From Phycisphaerales bacterium (GTDB lineage: Bacteria > Planctomycetota > Phycisphaerae > Tepidisphaerales > Tepidisphaeraceae): 49,467 nucleotides of DNA. The stretch's first letter is position 1. Every line of letters begins with the position of its first letter. Shown piece by piece: positions 8,126 through 16,475 of this stretch. The stretch is taken from assembly GCA_028291615.1 (NCBI GenBank), contig JAQGHM010000020.1, positions 1 to 49,467 of the forward strand. The letters are read 5' to 3'. The notes beneath the pieces were generated by a model. It was not told where the DNA came from, did no database searches, and saw nothing but the letters and a program-made list of their open reading frames with translations. The translations under genes were made by a program, and so were the position numbers.

Positions 8126-9007
8126 ATGCCAATAATAGTTCGTAGGGTTCTCACTGATCGGTTTGTCGTAATGCTCCGTTTCTATCACATGCTCAAGTCC
8201 GCGCCGGTCAGCGACGACCCCGTCTCCGTCCTCTGGCACTACATCTGCGGGCACATGGTCAACTGGCTGAACGGCGTCTCCGGGCCGGTTGCTTGGACCG
8301 ACAGCAGCCATCGCGGCGTGCAATACCTCGACAAGGTCGAGTTCCCCCGCAAGCAGAAGCGCTACATCTTCTCCCCACTCTTTGAAATCCGTTACAACAC
8401 CGCCTTCGAGGAAGTTGTCCGCGGCTGCGCCGACCCCTCGCGCGAAGGCAAGACCTGGGTCAGCGAAGAACTGATCCGCGGATTGATCGGCCTCAACAAG
8501 ATGGGTTTCGCCCACAGCTACGAAGCTTGGCAGGACGGCAAGCTCGCCGGCGGCGGCTTCGGCGTGCAACTCGGCTCGATGATCAGTTGCGACTCGATGT
8601 TCCACCGCGTCAGCAACGCCAGCAAGGCCGCCTACGGCCAGACGCTCGTGCACCTGCAGAAGCGCGGCTTCAAGATCGTCGATACCAACGGCGTCGCCAG
8701 TCACCAGGTAAACTACGGCGAAGAATGGCTCGCGCGCTGGCAGTTCGAACAACAGACGTTCGAGTGCCTGAAAGAACGGCCGTCGCTGACCGACGATCGG
8801 CCTTATCCCGCGTTACCATGGGAAGTGCGCACCCTTCTGCCCATGCTCAGGCCCACGCGCAAAGTGCTGCGCCGCCTCCCCTGGGCCAAACCGCCGCGCG
8901 ATACCGCGCCGCCGGCACCGGCACAGGAAACGCCCGCGGCCGTAACAGCAACTCCCGCGACCAGCGATCCTCAGAAGACCGGCGACACCCCCGCCCCCAT
9001 CGCCTGA
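8126..9007 (+). CDS. aat: Leucyl/phenylalanyl-tRNA--protein transferase family protein
   Basis: Aat adds Leu or Phe from aminoacyl-tRNA to proteins with N-terminal Lys or Arg, marking them for ClpS/ClpAP. Matching segments are YNTAFEEVVRGCADPSREGKTWV, MGFAHSYEAWQDGKLAGGGFGV, CDSMFHRVSNASKAAYG and RGFKIVDTNGVASH. Compared with the E. coli enzyme, the glutamate of GESMF is aspartate and the glutamine of LIDCQ is asparagine, two one-carbon shortenings at positions described as catalytic, while the aspartate of that second motif is kept. The N-terminal part is divergent, and a Pro/Ala-rich tail of about 50 residues is added after the core. The start has no clear ribosome-binding site; an ATG 45 bases downstream (8171) is an alternative. 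No clpS or clpA is nearby. Confidence 0.8.
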   Translation: MPIIVRRVLTDRFVVMLRFYHMLKSAPVSDDPVSVLWHYICGHMVNWLNGVSGPVAWTDSSHRGVQYLDKVEFPRKQKRYIFSPLFEIRYNTAFEEVVRGCADPSREGKTWVSEELIRGLIGLNKMGFAHSYEAWQDGKLAGGGFGVQLGSMISCDSMFHRVSNASKAAYGQTLVHLQKRGFKIVDTNGVASHQVNYGEEWLARWQFEQQTFECLKERPSLTDDRPYPALPWEVRTLLPMLRPTRKVLRRLPWAKPPRDTAPPAPAQETPAAVTATPATSDPQKTGDTPAPIA

Positions 9008-9110
9008 ATATCAAACCGCGATAGGTCCAACATTCGCGCCGCTTTATTAGACCGACTCGCTTGCAGGCGCACCCTCCACCTGTCGACGCCCTGACTGTAG
9101 ACTCCGCTCC

Positions 9111-9944
9111 ATGAAATCGTCAATCCGCCCGTGGCCCGCCGTCGCCTCTTTCGTCCTGCTGCTCAGCGCCGCATACGCGTTCGCCGACGAGCCCGCCGCC
9201 AAGCCAGCGCGCCTGCGCGTCCTCACCTACAACATCCAGCATGGCGCAGGCATGACCGACAAGCAGATCGACCTCGCCCGCACCGCCAAGGTCATCACCG
9301 ATTCCAAGGCCGACCTCGTCGCCCTCCAGGAGGTCGATTCGAAAACCAAGCGCAGCAGCGGCGTCGACGAAACCGCCGAACTCGCCAAACTCACGAACAT
9401 GCATGGCGTCTTCGGCAAGGCGATGGACTACGGCGGCGGCGGCTACGGCGAAGCGATCCTCTCGCGCTTCCCGATCGTCGAAACCAAAACCCACGCTCTC
9501 CCGTTCACGCAAGGCCGCGAACCCCGCGCCGCGCTTGAAGTTGTCGTCCATCCACCCGGTCTTCCGGCCATCACCTTCGTCGGCACCCACCTGGATCACT
9601 TGAAGGACGAAACCGACCGCCTCGCCCAGACCAAGGAGATCAGCCGCGTTCTCGTCCGCCCCGACGCCCCAGTCACGATCCTCGTCGGCGACCTCAACGC
9701 CCAGCCCGACAGCCAGACGATGAAATCGATGCTCGAGAGCTGGACCGACACCGCCGGCCCTGACCACCCGCCCACCTTCCCCGCCGACAAACCAAGGATC
9801 AAGATCGACTGGGTGATGACCCTCAAAACTCAGGGCTGGCGCGTCATCAGCAGCGAAGTGCTCGACGAAAAGGCCGCATCGGATCATCGGCCGCTACTGG
9901 TGGAACTGGAGTGGGTCGGCGCCAAAGCAACCAATTCGAAGTAA
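9111..9944 (+). CDS. Exported endonuclease/exonuclease/phosphatase-family protein
   Basis: 277 residues with a signal peptide (residues 1-26, ending YAFADE). The fold is identified by LRVLTYNIQHG, ADLVALQEVD, GEAILSRFPI, FVGTHLDHL, ILVGDLNAQPDS, IDWVM and the closing SDHRPLLVELEW, which together provide the metal-binding and catalytic Asn, Glu, Asp and His of this superfamily. Members cut phosphodiesters or phosphoesters such as nucleic acids, inositol phosphates or sphingomyelin; the substrate cannot be told here. It ends two bases before the convergent DUF6194 gene. No Shine-Dalgarno sequence is visible. Confidence 0.88.
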   Translation: MKSSIRPWPAVASFVLLLSAAYAFADEPAAKPARLRVLTYNIQHGAGMTDKQIDLARTAKVITDSKADLVALQEVDSKTKRSSGVDETAELAKLTNMHGVFGKAMDYGGGGYGEAILSRFPIVETKTHALPFTQGREPRAALEVVVHPPGLPAITFVGTHLDHLKDETDRLAQTKEISRVLVRPDAPVTILVGDLNAQPDSQTMKSMLESWTDTAGPDHPPTFPADKPRIKIDWVMTLKTQGWRVISSEVLDEKAASDHRPLLVELEWVGAKATNSK

Positions 9945-9946
9945 TC

Positions 9947-10363
9947 TCAATCCCGTCCCGCCCGCCGCGCGCTTCGCCCCGCCGCCAGCGCATGCGCCTC
10001 GGCCAGCAGCGACTTCACCCGCTCTATCGTCGCCGCGCCGGGATTCAGCACGCAGACCCAGTGCATCCGCCCGTAAACCGGGTGCGGCAGGAGACGATCG
10101 AGCGCGGCAAAGTCGTGCCCGCTGCCTTCCTCGACTTTGCCCACGAGCGCAAGACACGTCTCCTTCCCCACCCCGATATTGAGCCGAAAAACCCCCGGCC
10201 GATCCAGCGCCGACGCCTGATCGTAAAGGTCATTGGTCACCAGCGTCACAAACGGCATCTGCCGCTCCGCGCCGATAAAGAAAAACGTGTTCCCATCCGC
10301 CGCGGCGGTCTGAACATCCGCAAACGTCTCGATGATGTATCGCGTGATCGCAGCTTCGTCCAT
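9947..10363 (-). CDS. DUF6194 family protein
   Basis: 138 residues, cytoplasmic. Family-typical segments are DGNTFFFIG, MPFVTLVTNDLYD, LDRPGVFRLNIGVGKET, DFAALDRLLPHPVYGRMHWVCVLNP and the C-terminal LLAEAHALA helix. The start is placed at 10363 because AAGGA lies five to six bases before that ATG; an upstream in-frame ATG at 10393 lacks such a site. No biochemical function is known to me for this family. Convergent with the preceding gene, with which it almost abuts. Confidence 0.85.
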   Translation of the reverse strand: MDEAAITRYIIETFADVQTAAADGNTFFFIGAERQMPFVTLVTNDLYDQASALDRPGVFRLNIGVGKETCLALVGKVEEGSGHDFAALDRLLPHPVYGRMHWVCVLNPGAATIERVKSLLAEAHALAAGRSARRAGRD

Positions 10364-10437
10364 AAAGTCCTTAAAGCAGTAGCCGAATAACAAGCCGATG
10401 AGTTGACCCGGCGCAAGCCACCCGCATCATATCCCGC

Positions 10438-11283
10438 ATGTTTGGTTCCCATCTATCAATCGCCGGCGGCATGCACAACGCTCTGCTAGACGCCGAGCGT
10501 CTCGGCTTCGACACGACACAGGTCTTCACCAAGAACCAGCAGCAGTGGAAAGCCAAGCCCCTCGAGCCCGACATCATCGACGCCTGGAAATCCCACTGCA
10601 CGCGTCTCAGCTTCGCCCAAACCGTCAGCCACGACAGCTACCTGATCAACCTCGCCTCCCCCGATGACGCCCTCTGGCAAAAGAGCATCGACCTCTTCGT
10701 CGAAGAACTCGCCCGCTGCACCCTCCTGGGCATCCCCTATCTCGTCACCCACCCCGGTGCTCACGTCGGTTGTGGAGAAGAGTCAGGTCTCGAACGCGTC
10801 GCCGCCGCCCTCGATCTTATTCACGCCCGCGTCCGCAAAGGCAAGGTGATCACGTGCTTGGAAATCACCGCCGGCCAGGGCACCTGTCTAGGCCACCGCC
10901 TGGAACACCTCGCCACCATCATCGACCTCGCGAAAGACCCCGACCGCCTCGCCGTCTGCCTGGACACCGCCCACCTCTTCGCCGCCGGCTACGACTTTCG
11001 CGGCCGAAAATACGCCAAGTTCATCAAGGAGATCGAAATCACCGTCGGCATAGACCGCATCAAGGTGCTCCACCTCAACGATTCCAAGAAGGAACTCGGC
11101 AGCCGAGTCGACCGCCACGACCACATCGGCAAAGGCACGATCGGCCTCGACGGCTTCCGCCCAATCGTCCGCGACAAGCGCTGGAAGAACATTCCCAAGA
11201 TCCTCGAAACCCCCAAAGAAAAAGACGAAGCCGGCCGCGACTGGGACGCCGTAAACCTCGAAACGCTGAAGGGGCTGATGTAG
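10438..11283 (+). CDS. nfo: Deoxyribonuclease IV (AP endonuclease IV)
   Basis: 281 residues, the usual length. Endonuclease IV is a three-zinc TIM-barrel enzyme that incises abasic sites in base-excision repair. Visible family motifs: FGSHLSIAGGMHNAL at the N-terminus, TQVFTKNQQQWKAKPL, SYLINLASPD, YLVTHPGAHVG, CLEITAGQGTCLG, VCLDTAHLFAAGYD, VLHLNDSKKELGSRVDRH and HIGKGTIG, giving the metal-binding His, Glu and Asp series. The hairpin repeat at 11293-11311 follows ten bases after the stop. No obvious Shine-Dalgarno site precedes the ATG. Confidence 0.97.
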   Translation: MFGSHLSIAGGMHNALLDAERLGFDTTQVFTKNQQQWKAKPLEPDIIDAWKSHCTRLSFAQTVSHDSYLINLASPDDALWQKSIDLFVEELARCTLLGIPYLVTHPGAHVGCGEESGLERVAAALDLIHARVRKGKVITCLEITAGQGTCLGHRLEHLATIIDLAKDPDRLAVCLDTAHLFAAGYDFRGRKYAKFIKEIEITVGIDRIKVLHLNDSKKELGSRVDRHDHIGKGTIGLDGFRPIVRDKRWKNIPKILETPKEKDEAGRDWDAVNLETLKGLM

Positions 11284-11292
11284 ACCCCGTAT

Positions 11293-11311
11293 CACGGGCG
11301 TCTCGCCCGTG
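11293..11311. repeat. Perfect 8-bp-stem palindrome after nfo
   Basis: CACGGGCG, loop TCT, CGCCCGTG. No T-tract follows, so it is a poor classical terminator, although it could stall transcription at the end of nfo. The sequence resembles a palindrome family that I recall as scattered in planctomycete genomes (recollection). One copy only is seen in this window. Confidence 0.6.
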
Positions 11312-11392
11312 CCAGATGCGCGTAACATATCTGAACCACATTCAACTTCTTCTTCGCGCTCCTAGCGTCTCTGCAAGACACTTCGGATCCCC

Positions 11393-11782
11393 ATGGAAGT
11401 CCTGATCGAACTCCTCCTCGAACTCTTCGGCGGCCTACTCATGGAAGGCCTCGCCGAACTTATTTCCCGCTTCTGGGTTGCCGTCGCCCAAGAGCAGCCC
11501 AATCCCTCGATCGTTCACCTCCCCCGGGCCATCGTCTGCCAGCTTGCCGGCATCGCCGCCGGCGCGATCAGCCTTCTCTTCACCAGCCAACACATCATCC
11601 ACTCCCCAACCTTCCGCCTCCTCAACCTGGTCTTCACGCCCGTCCTGATGGCCCTCGCCCTCGTCGCCTGGGGCCGCTACCTCCAACGACACGACCGCGA
11701 CCGCACTCCGCTCAACCGCTTCGTCTGCGCCTACGGCTTCGCGATCTGCTACATGCTCGTCCGGTTCTTCTTCGCGAGGTGA
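11393..11782 (+). CDS. Small membrane protein of unknown function
   Basis: 129 residues, no family recognised. An amphipathic, leucine-rich N-terminus (residues 1-28) is followed by three likely membrane segments (about 46-66, 74-92 and 108-127). Between the second and third lies the charged stretch RYLQRHDRDRTPLNR. The stop codon is embedded in the GAGGTGA ribosome-binding site of the M28 peptidase that follows, so the two are probably co-transcribed and coupled. The functional link is unknown. Confidence 0.65.
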   Translation: MEVLIELLLELFGGLLMEGLAELISRFWVAVAQEQPNPSIVHLPRAIVCQLAGIAAGAISLLFTSQHIIHSPTFRLLNLVFTPVLMALALVAWGRYLQRHDRDRTPLNRFVCAYGFAICYMLVRFFFAR

Positions 11783-11789
11783 TGCGCGA

Positions 11790-12698
11790 ATGCCAAAGCC
11801 GAATCCTCATGCTCTGACTGACCTCGCTTCCCGCCTCCATCGCCACGTCGACATGCTCGCCGGCGTCATTGGCGAGCGCAACGTTCCGCACCGCTACGGC
11901 GCGCTCGAAGCCACCGCCCGCTACATCGAAGACACTCTCACCTCCTTCGGCTACGCACCGATCGCCCATGAATTTCCCGCCTACGGCAAACCCGTCCGCA
12001 AGATCGAGTGTGAGATCGTCGGTCGCAAGCACCCCCGCCGCATCTGGATCGTCGGCGCTCATTACGATTCCATCGACGGCAGCCCCGCCGCCGACGACAA
12101 CGCCTCCGCAGTTGCCGGCGTTCTCGAAGTCGCGCGCCTTCTCGCGGGCACTTCCTGCCGCGATACCGTCCGCTTCGTCGCCTTCGTCAATGAAGAACCA
12201 CCGTTTTACAAAGGCCCAGAGATGGGCAGCACCGTCTACGCCAAACGCTGCCGCGAGCGCGACGAAGATATCCGCGGCATGATCAATCTTGAGATGATCG
12301 GCTACTACCGCGATGAGCGCGGCACTCAGGATTATCCGCTTCCGCTCGGCAGGCCACCGTGGAAATGGCTTCTCCCCACGCGCGGTGACTTCATCGCGTT
12401 CGTCGGGAATTTCCCCTCGTTCTGGCTTACGCGCCGCTGCAAGCGACTCTTCCGCAGGAGCGTCCGTTTCCCCGCCCTCTGGGTCGCGGCGCCCAATCGC
12501 ATCGACGGCACCGGCATGTCCGACCACTGGTCCTTCTGGCAGCAGGGTTACCCGGCCGTCATGGTCACCGACACCGCCTTCTTCCGAAATCCCCACTACC
12601 ACAAGCCCAGCGATACGCCCGACAAGCTGGACTACCCTCGGATGGCCCAGGTCACCACCGGCCTTGCCGGCATGCTCCGACGATTGGCAGGGGGATGA
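11790..12698 (+). CDS. M28-family zinc aminopeptidase-like protein
   Basis: 302 residues without a signal peptide, so probably cytoplasmic or released by another route. The M28 metal site is visible in order: IVGAHYDS (His, and nearby Asp), PAADDNASAVAG (bridging Asp), FVNEEPP (catalytic Glu and Glu ligand), INLEMIGYY (acidic ligand) and GMSDHWSFW (second His). HKPSDTPDKLDYPRM near the end is also typical. Members remove N-terminal residues from peptides using two zinc ions. A GAGGTGA site lies about seven bases before the start and overlaps the stop of the membrane protein gene. Convergent with ftsI, separated by only 19 bases. Confidence 0.9.
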   Translation: MPKPNPHALTDLASRLHRHVDMLAGVIGERNVPHRYGALEATARYIEDTLTSFGYAPIAHEFPAYGKPVRKIECEIVGRKHPRRIWIVGAHYDSIDGSPAADDNASAVAGVLEVARLLAGTSCRDTVRFVAFVNEEPPFYKGPEMGSTVYAKRCRERDEDIRGMINLEMIGYYRDERGTQDYPLPLGRPPWKWLLPTRGDFIAFVGNFPSFWLTRRCKRLFRRSVRFPALWVAAPNRIDGTGMSDHWSFWQQGYPAVMVTDTAFFRNPHYHKPSDTPDKLDYPRMAQVTTGLAGMLRRLAGG

Positions 12699-12717
12699 CG
12701 CTCGTCTTGCAGACCCC

Positions 12718-14562
12718 TCACTCCTTCACGCTCGCCACTGTCCCAATCTTGTAAATCTTCTCACTGTAATTAAACAACCCCGCCGCCACCTGCGCCGGCG
12801 GCAGCGGTAGATCCGGCGACGACGGCACCTGCAAATACGCCAGCGCACGATCAATCAGCTTCGCCGCCCCCGGCGCGGCCACCGTGCCGCCGTAGTGTGC
12901 CAGCGCCTTGTCCGGCTCGTGGATGATCATCGTCACCACGATGCGCGGGTTCTCGAATGGCGCACCCGACATGAAGCTGCTGGTAAACTTCGAATCGCTG
13001 TACCCTTCCTTGCCGCCGCTCACGTGCGCCGTACCCGTCTTGCCGAAGATGTTCCACGTCTTGCTCCGCGCCCGCGTCGCCGTCCCGCGCACCACCACGT
13101 CGCACAGCACCCGCCGCACTTCCATCGCCGTTGCCGGGTCCAGCACCTGCGGCATCAACTGCAAGCTCGTGCTTTCGACGCGCGAGGCGATCGAGCCATC
13201 CGACGCTAAAGATCCCTTGATCACCCGCGGCGTCACCAGGTGGCCGCCGTTCGCATAAGCGCAAAACGCCCTGCACAACTGCAGCGGCGTCACCATTACC
13301 TCGTACCCCTGTGACACCGATTCCGTACTGTATTTCGTCCACTTCGCCAGCGGATTCACCCGCCCCGGATCCTCGCCGGGCAGTTCGATCCCGGTCTGAT
13401 GCCCAAACCCGAACGACCGAATCGCGCCGTTCAACTTCTCATTCCCCATTCGCTCACCCAGCATGCACATGCCGATGTTCGACGACTTCACCAGCACGTC
13501 CCAGAACGCCAGTTGATCGTACCCGTGCACGTCCGTCACCTTGCGCCCGTACGACGTGCGGTAGTGCGGCCCATGCACCGGAAAAATCTCCGCCACGCTC
13601 GTGATATGCTCCCGCAGCGCCGGCCCCGCAATAAAGGGCTTGAACGTCGAACCCGGCTCATACGGATCAGTCAGGCAGCGATTCCGCCGAACTTCCTGCG
13701 TAGAGTCGTCCAAATTTTGCGGGTTAAAACTGGGCCAGTTCGCCAGCGCCAGAATGTCCCCCGTCCGCGGATCCATCACGACGACTTCCCCGCGATTCGC
13801 CTTGAATTCTTCGCACGTCCGCGCCAGTTCCTGCTCCGAGATCATCTGCAGGTTCGAGTCGATCGTCAGGATCAAATGCTGCCCATGCTGCGGCGGAAAA
13901 TAATCCTCCGCCGCCACCGCAATCGCGCGCCGCCGCGCATCTTTCAAAACCCGCTGAGACCCGTCCTTCCCCGCCAGTTCCTTATTGAACTTCAGCTCCA
14001 GCCCTTCCAGCCCTTTCTCCTGCTGCCCCAGGTCATCTTTGCCCACGCCCCCCAGCAAATGCGCCGCGATCGCCCCCATCGGATAATACCGCTGGTTCTG
14101 CGGCTGCACTCCGATCCCCGGGATGTTCAGCTTCAAAATCTCATCCACCGCGCGCTCGTCCAGATTCTCCGCGATCTTCAAATAGCGCGTCTCATACTTA
14201 TCGCTGAGCATCTGCGAAAGCGTGTATGACTCCTTGTCGATCAGCTTGCAGAGCTTGCGGATATCCTGGTCCATCGTCACCAGGCTCTTGCCCTCAACCG
14301 AGTAACTATCCTGCATGAACTTCGGATCGACATAGAGCGTCTGCGTCTGGATCGTCCCCGCCATCAGGCAGCCGTTCGAGTCGTAAATGCACCCCCGCCG
14401 CGAGGTCAGCTTCTCCGTCAGATGCTGCTGCCGCTCCGCAGAGTTGATGGTCCGCTCGCGCCCAAAAGTCTGCAGATAAGCCACCCGTCCGATCATCCCC
14501 GACAGCGCAGCAAACAAGGCGATCATGATGGCCGCAGCACGACGAGCCGAGAACGTAGGCAT
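12718..14562 (-). CDS. ftsI: Penicillin-binding protein of the FtsI type (division transpeptidase)
   Basis: 614 residues. One N-terminal membrane helix (residues 9-30), then the pedestal region (TSRRGCIYDSNG, RYYPMGAIAAHLLGGVG) and a transpeptidase domain with the three active-site motifs: STFK at 305-308 with the nucleophilic serine, SSN at 360-362 and KTGT at 508-511. The enzyme cross-links septal peptidoglycan with FtsW. Its place downstream of rsmH and an ftsL-like gene supports FtsI rather than PBP2. murE/murF and other usual followers are absent: the next gene is convergent. The gap to ftsL is filled by an inverted-repeat element that may alter expression. Confidence 0.93.
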   Translation of the reverse strand: MPTFSARRAAAIMIALFAALSGMIGRVAYLQTFGRERTINSAERQQHLTEKLTSRRGCIYDSNGCLMAGTIQTQTLYVDPKFMQDSYSVEGKSLVTMDQDIRKLCKLIDKESYTLSQMLSDKYETRYLKIAENLDERAVDEILKLNIPGIGVQPQNQRYYPMGAIAAHLLGGVGKDDLGQQEKGLEGLELKFNKELAGKDGSQRVLKDARRRAIAVAAEDYFPPQHGQHLILTIDSNLQMISEQELARTCEEFKANRGEVVVMDPRTGDILALANWPSFNPQNLDDSTQEVRRNRCLTDPYEPGSTFKPFIAGPALREHITSVAEIFPVHGPHYRTSYGRKVTDVHGYDQLAFWDVLVKSSNIGMCMLGERMGNEKLNGAIRSFGFGHQTGIELPGEDPGRVNPLAKWTKYSTESVSQGYEVMVTPLQLCRAFCAYANGGHLVTPRVIKGSLASDGSIASRVESTSLQLMPQVLDPATAMEVRRVLCDVVVRGTATRARSKTWNIFGKTGTAHVSGGKEGYSDSKFTSSFMSGAPFENPRIVVTMIIHEPDKALAHYGGTVAAPGAAKLIDRALAYLQVPSSPDLPLPPAQVAAGLFNYSEKIYKIGTVASVKE

Positions 14563-14607
14563 GGGGGAAACTCCTTGGTCCGATAATTTATCGGCAACGC
14601 AGAGAAG

Positions 14608-15041
14608 AAAGGATGAATGATGAAGGATGAAGGATGAATCGGAAAATGCACGTTAGCGCGATTTGGCGTTCTTTGCGCAGCTAACGAAAATGGAGATCAA
14701 CTCGTTCGTCTCCACGCTCAGTTCTTGCACGTCCGGCGTGTCGCGTATTTTGGAATGGGTCAGGATCTCGAGCCAGTACGCCGTCTCATCGAGTTCCTGC
14801 AGGCCACCTTCCATCTTGCTTATGAACTCTGCCACGGATCGCGCCCGGCAGGCCTCGCGATAATGCGCGCCCGGCGACGTCCCACTCTTGATGAGTTGCT
14901 TCCGAATGGCCCACCCCTCGGGCGTATTTGGCACTCGGGCACAAAGCCGAATGATCCGAAGCGCAAAATCCAACGTGCGCTTCCGCAGATCAAAATTCTC
15001 CCCGCCTTGATTCATCCTTCATCCTTCCGCATTCATCCTTT
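14608..15041. mobile_element. 434-bp inverted-repeat element carrying one four-helix-bundle gene
   Basis: The left end 14608-14640 and right end 15009-15041 are 33-bp terminal inverted repeats that match at 31 of 33 positions (differences only at the two bases of ATGAT versus ATGCG). Each repeat is built from GGATGAA units. The single gene, on the minus strand, starts inside the right repeat, which supplies its ATG and an AAGGATGAAGG ribosome-binding stretch. The right end overlaps the ftsL stop codon by two bases. No transposase is encoded and no target duplication is evident. The organisation recalls the intervening sequences in 23S rRNA of some bacteria, which also have inverted repeats and an S23-type gene, but here the location is a protein-coding operon. 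Confidence 0.75.
14653..15015 (-). CDS. Four-helix-bundle protein (23S rRNA intervening-sequence S23 family)
   Basis: 120 residues, the typical family length. Family-like segments are DLRKRTLDFALRIIRLCARVP, WAIRKQLIKSGTSPGAHYREACRA, SVAEFISKMEGGLQELDETAYWLEIL and a last helix ELSVETNELISIFVSCAKNA. Known structures are small alpha-helical bundles forming oligomers; the biochemical role is unsettled. The ATG at 15015 lies in the right terminal repeat of the element, with AAGGATGAAGG before it. The element sits between ftsL and ftsI, all in the same direction, so the gene would be read with the division operon. Confidence 0.88.
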   Translation of the reverse strand: MNQGGENFDLRKRTLDFALRIIRLCARVPNTPEGWAIRKQLIKSGTSPGAHYREACRARSVAEFISKMEGGLQELDETAYWLEILTHSKIRDTPDVQELSVETNELISIFVSCAKNAKSR

Positions 15042-15330
15042 ATTCAGCATCCGGATCCGCATTCCAATTCCCCGCCGCCGCCATCCCCTGCGGCAGCGGC
15101 GACCGCGGCACCAAATGAAGATCCCGATTGCTCACCGTCTGCTGAATCGCATTGGGCGCTGTATACACCGCGATCTGCAACTGCTGATTCCAAAGCCGCG
15201 CCTGGTGCGATTCGATCTGCCGGTGCAACTGGCTGATCTTGTAATTCAGCTCCAACCGCTGCTGCCGAAGCTGCAGCGTCATCACCGCCAGCGTCATCGC
15301 ACAAACCACGCAAACCAGCATCTTGACCAT
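15040..15330 (-). CDS. ftsL: FtsL-like short bitopic division protein
   Basis: 96 residues. A hydrophobic helix at once after the start (MLVCVVCAMTLAVMTLQL) is followed by a coiled-coil-prone segment (RQQRLELNYKISQLHRQIESHQARL) and a proline-rich tail. Sequence conservation in FtsL is low; the call rests on size, topology and position between rsmH and ftsI. FtsL works with FtsB and FtsQ to activate septal synthesis. The start at 15330 is preceded by GGAG at suitable distance. The stop codon shares two bases with the right end of the inverted-repeat element, so the insertion happened exactly at the gene end or supplies part of the stop. Confidence 0.7.
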   Translation of the reverse strand: MVKMLVCVVCAMTLAVMTLQLRQQRLELNYKISQLHRQIESHQARLWNQQLQIAVYTAPNAIQQTVSNRDLHLVPRSPLPQGMAAAGNWNADPDAE

Positions 15331-15374
15331 GACTCGCGCTCCGCGCTTACGTCTTCCCTGCCTACCGCCTACTC

Positions 15375-16424
15375 TTACTGCACCGACGCCAGCGGCCGCG
15401 CCGGCATCCGCAGCTTCGTCCCCGCCGGCAGCACGTCCCAGTTCTTCACGTTCGCCTTGTTCAACTCCTTGATCGCCGGCACCGTCGTCGTATCCCCAAG
15501 CTGTTCCTTGGCGATCTTCCACAAATTGTCCCCCGGCTGCACCTGGTACCAATACTCCGCCCCCGCCGCCTTAATCGGCGTCGTTGTCCGCTCCGGCGCC
15601 GGCTGCGGTGGCGTCGGTGTCGGCGCACGCCCCTGGGCCTGCGCACTCACTCCAGGAGCCGACGGAATGTTGTACGTTTGCCCGATCACGACTTTATCCG
15701 GATCGGCCTGCAGCGTCGGGTTCGCCTTGATGATCGCTTCGCGGTTCGCCTTCGTGTTCGCCCCCATCTGCCGCAGCGCGATCTTCGAAAGGCTATCCCC
15801 CACCTCCACCGTGTACTGCTTCATCGCGCCATTCGCCAGCGGCGTCGTCGCCCCACGCTGCGCCCCGCCCGCAGTCTGTCCCGTCTGCCCCACCGGCCGG
15901 CTCGCCCGCAACGGCTGACCATCCGCCCCCACCAGCGCCTCGCCCATGTCCGCCGCCACATCCGCAATCGTCCGTTCCTGACGCGATCCGCCGGTCGGCC
16001 CGCGCGCCACGTCACCGCCGTTATTCGTCCGCCCCGCGCCCGGCGTCCCCGTGTTCCCAACCGGCGCGCCGCCATTTTGATTCTGCCCACCCGACCCGAT
16101 CACCACGTTCCCGCCGCCACCCGCATTCCCATCCGCCCCGCCGCGCCCGATCTGCACGAACGTCACCGGCGGCGGACGCCGCGTGATCTCCTCGCGCGTC
16201 GGCACCTCGTTGTCCGGCGAAACATCCTGCGACGAAACAGCCACCGGCGCAGGCCGATTGTGCGAAGCCGGCGTCGTCGTACCCTTGCGCAGGGTATCGC
16301 CGACATTCGCCAGCGGCGCAGCCGGCGGCTCGGTCGATCGCATCAACTGATCGGACAACAAAATCCCGATCACGATGATAAACGCCAACCCCACCAGCAA
16401 TCCGATTTTCGTTTCTCGCGTCAT
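15375..16424 (-). CDS. Membrane-anchored protein with two LysM domains
   Basis: 349 residues. An N-terminal membrane helix (GLLVGLAFIIVIGILLS) is followed by a long low-complexity Gly/Asn/Pro linker (about 30-200) and two LysM domains: about 203-255 (QYTVEVGDSLSKIALRQMG ... VVIGQTYNIP) and about 289-340 (YWYQVQPGDNLWKIAKEQLG ... LPAGTKLRMP). LysM binds N-acetylglucosamine-containing glycans such as peptidoglycan, so this is probably a wall-binding protein anchored in the inner membrane. The location between rsmH and ftsL in a division cluster is unusual and suggests a division-associated role (inference). 51 bases separate it from rsmH upstream. Confidence 0.88.
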   Translation of the reverse strand: MTRETKIGLLVGLAFIIVIGILLSDQLMRSTEPPAAPLANVGDTLRKGTTTPASHNRPAPVAVSSQDVSPDNEVPTREEITRRPPPVTFVQIGRGGADGNAGGGGNVVIGSGGQNQNGGAPVGNTGTPGAGRTNNGGDVARGPTGGSRQERTIADVAADMGEALVGADGQPLRASRPVGQTGQTAGGAQRGATTPLANGAMKQYTVEVGDSLSKIALRQMGANTKANREAIIKANPTLQADPDKVVIGQTYNIPSAPGVSAQAQGRAPTPTPPQPAPERTTTPIKAAGAEYWYQVQPGDNLWKIAKEQLGDTTTVPAIKELNKANVKNWDVLPAGTKLRMPARPLASVQ

Positions 16425-16475
16425 GGCTACGACCCTGTCCGAAGTGTAAGTCCGTCCTGAACTCGGTTGATCTGG

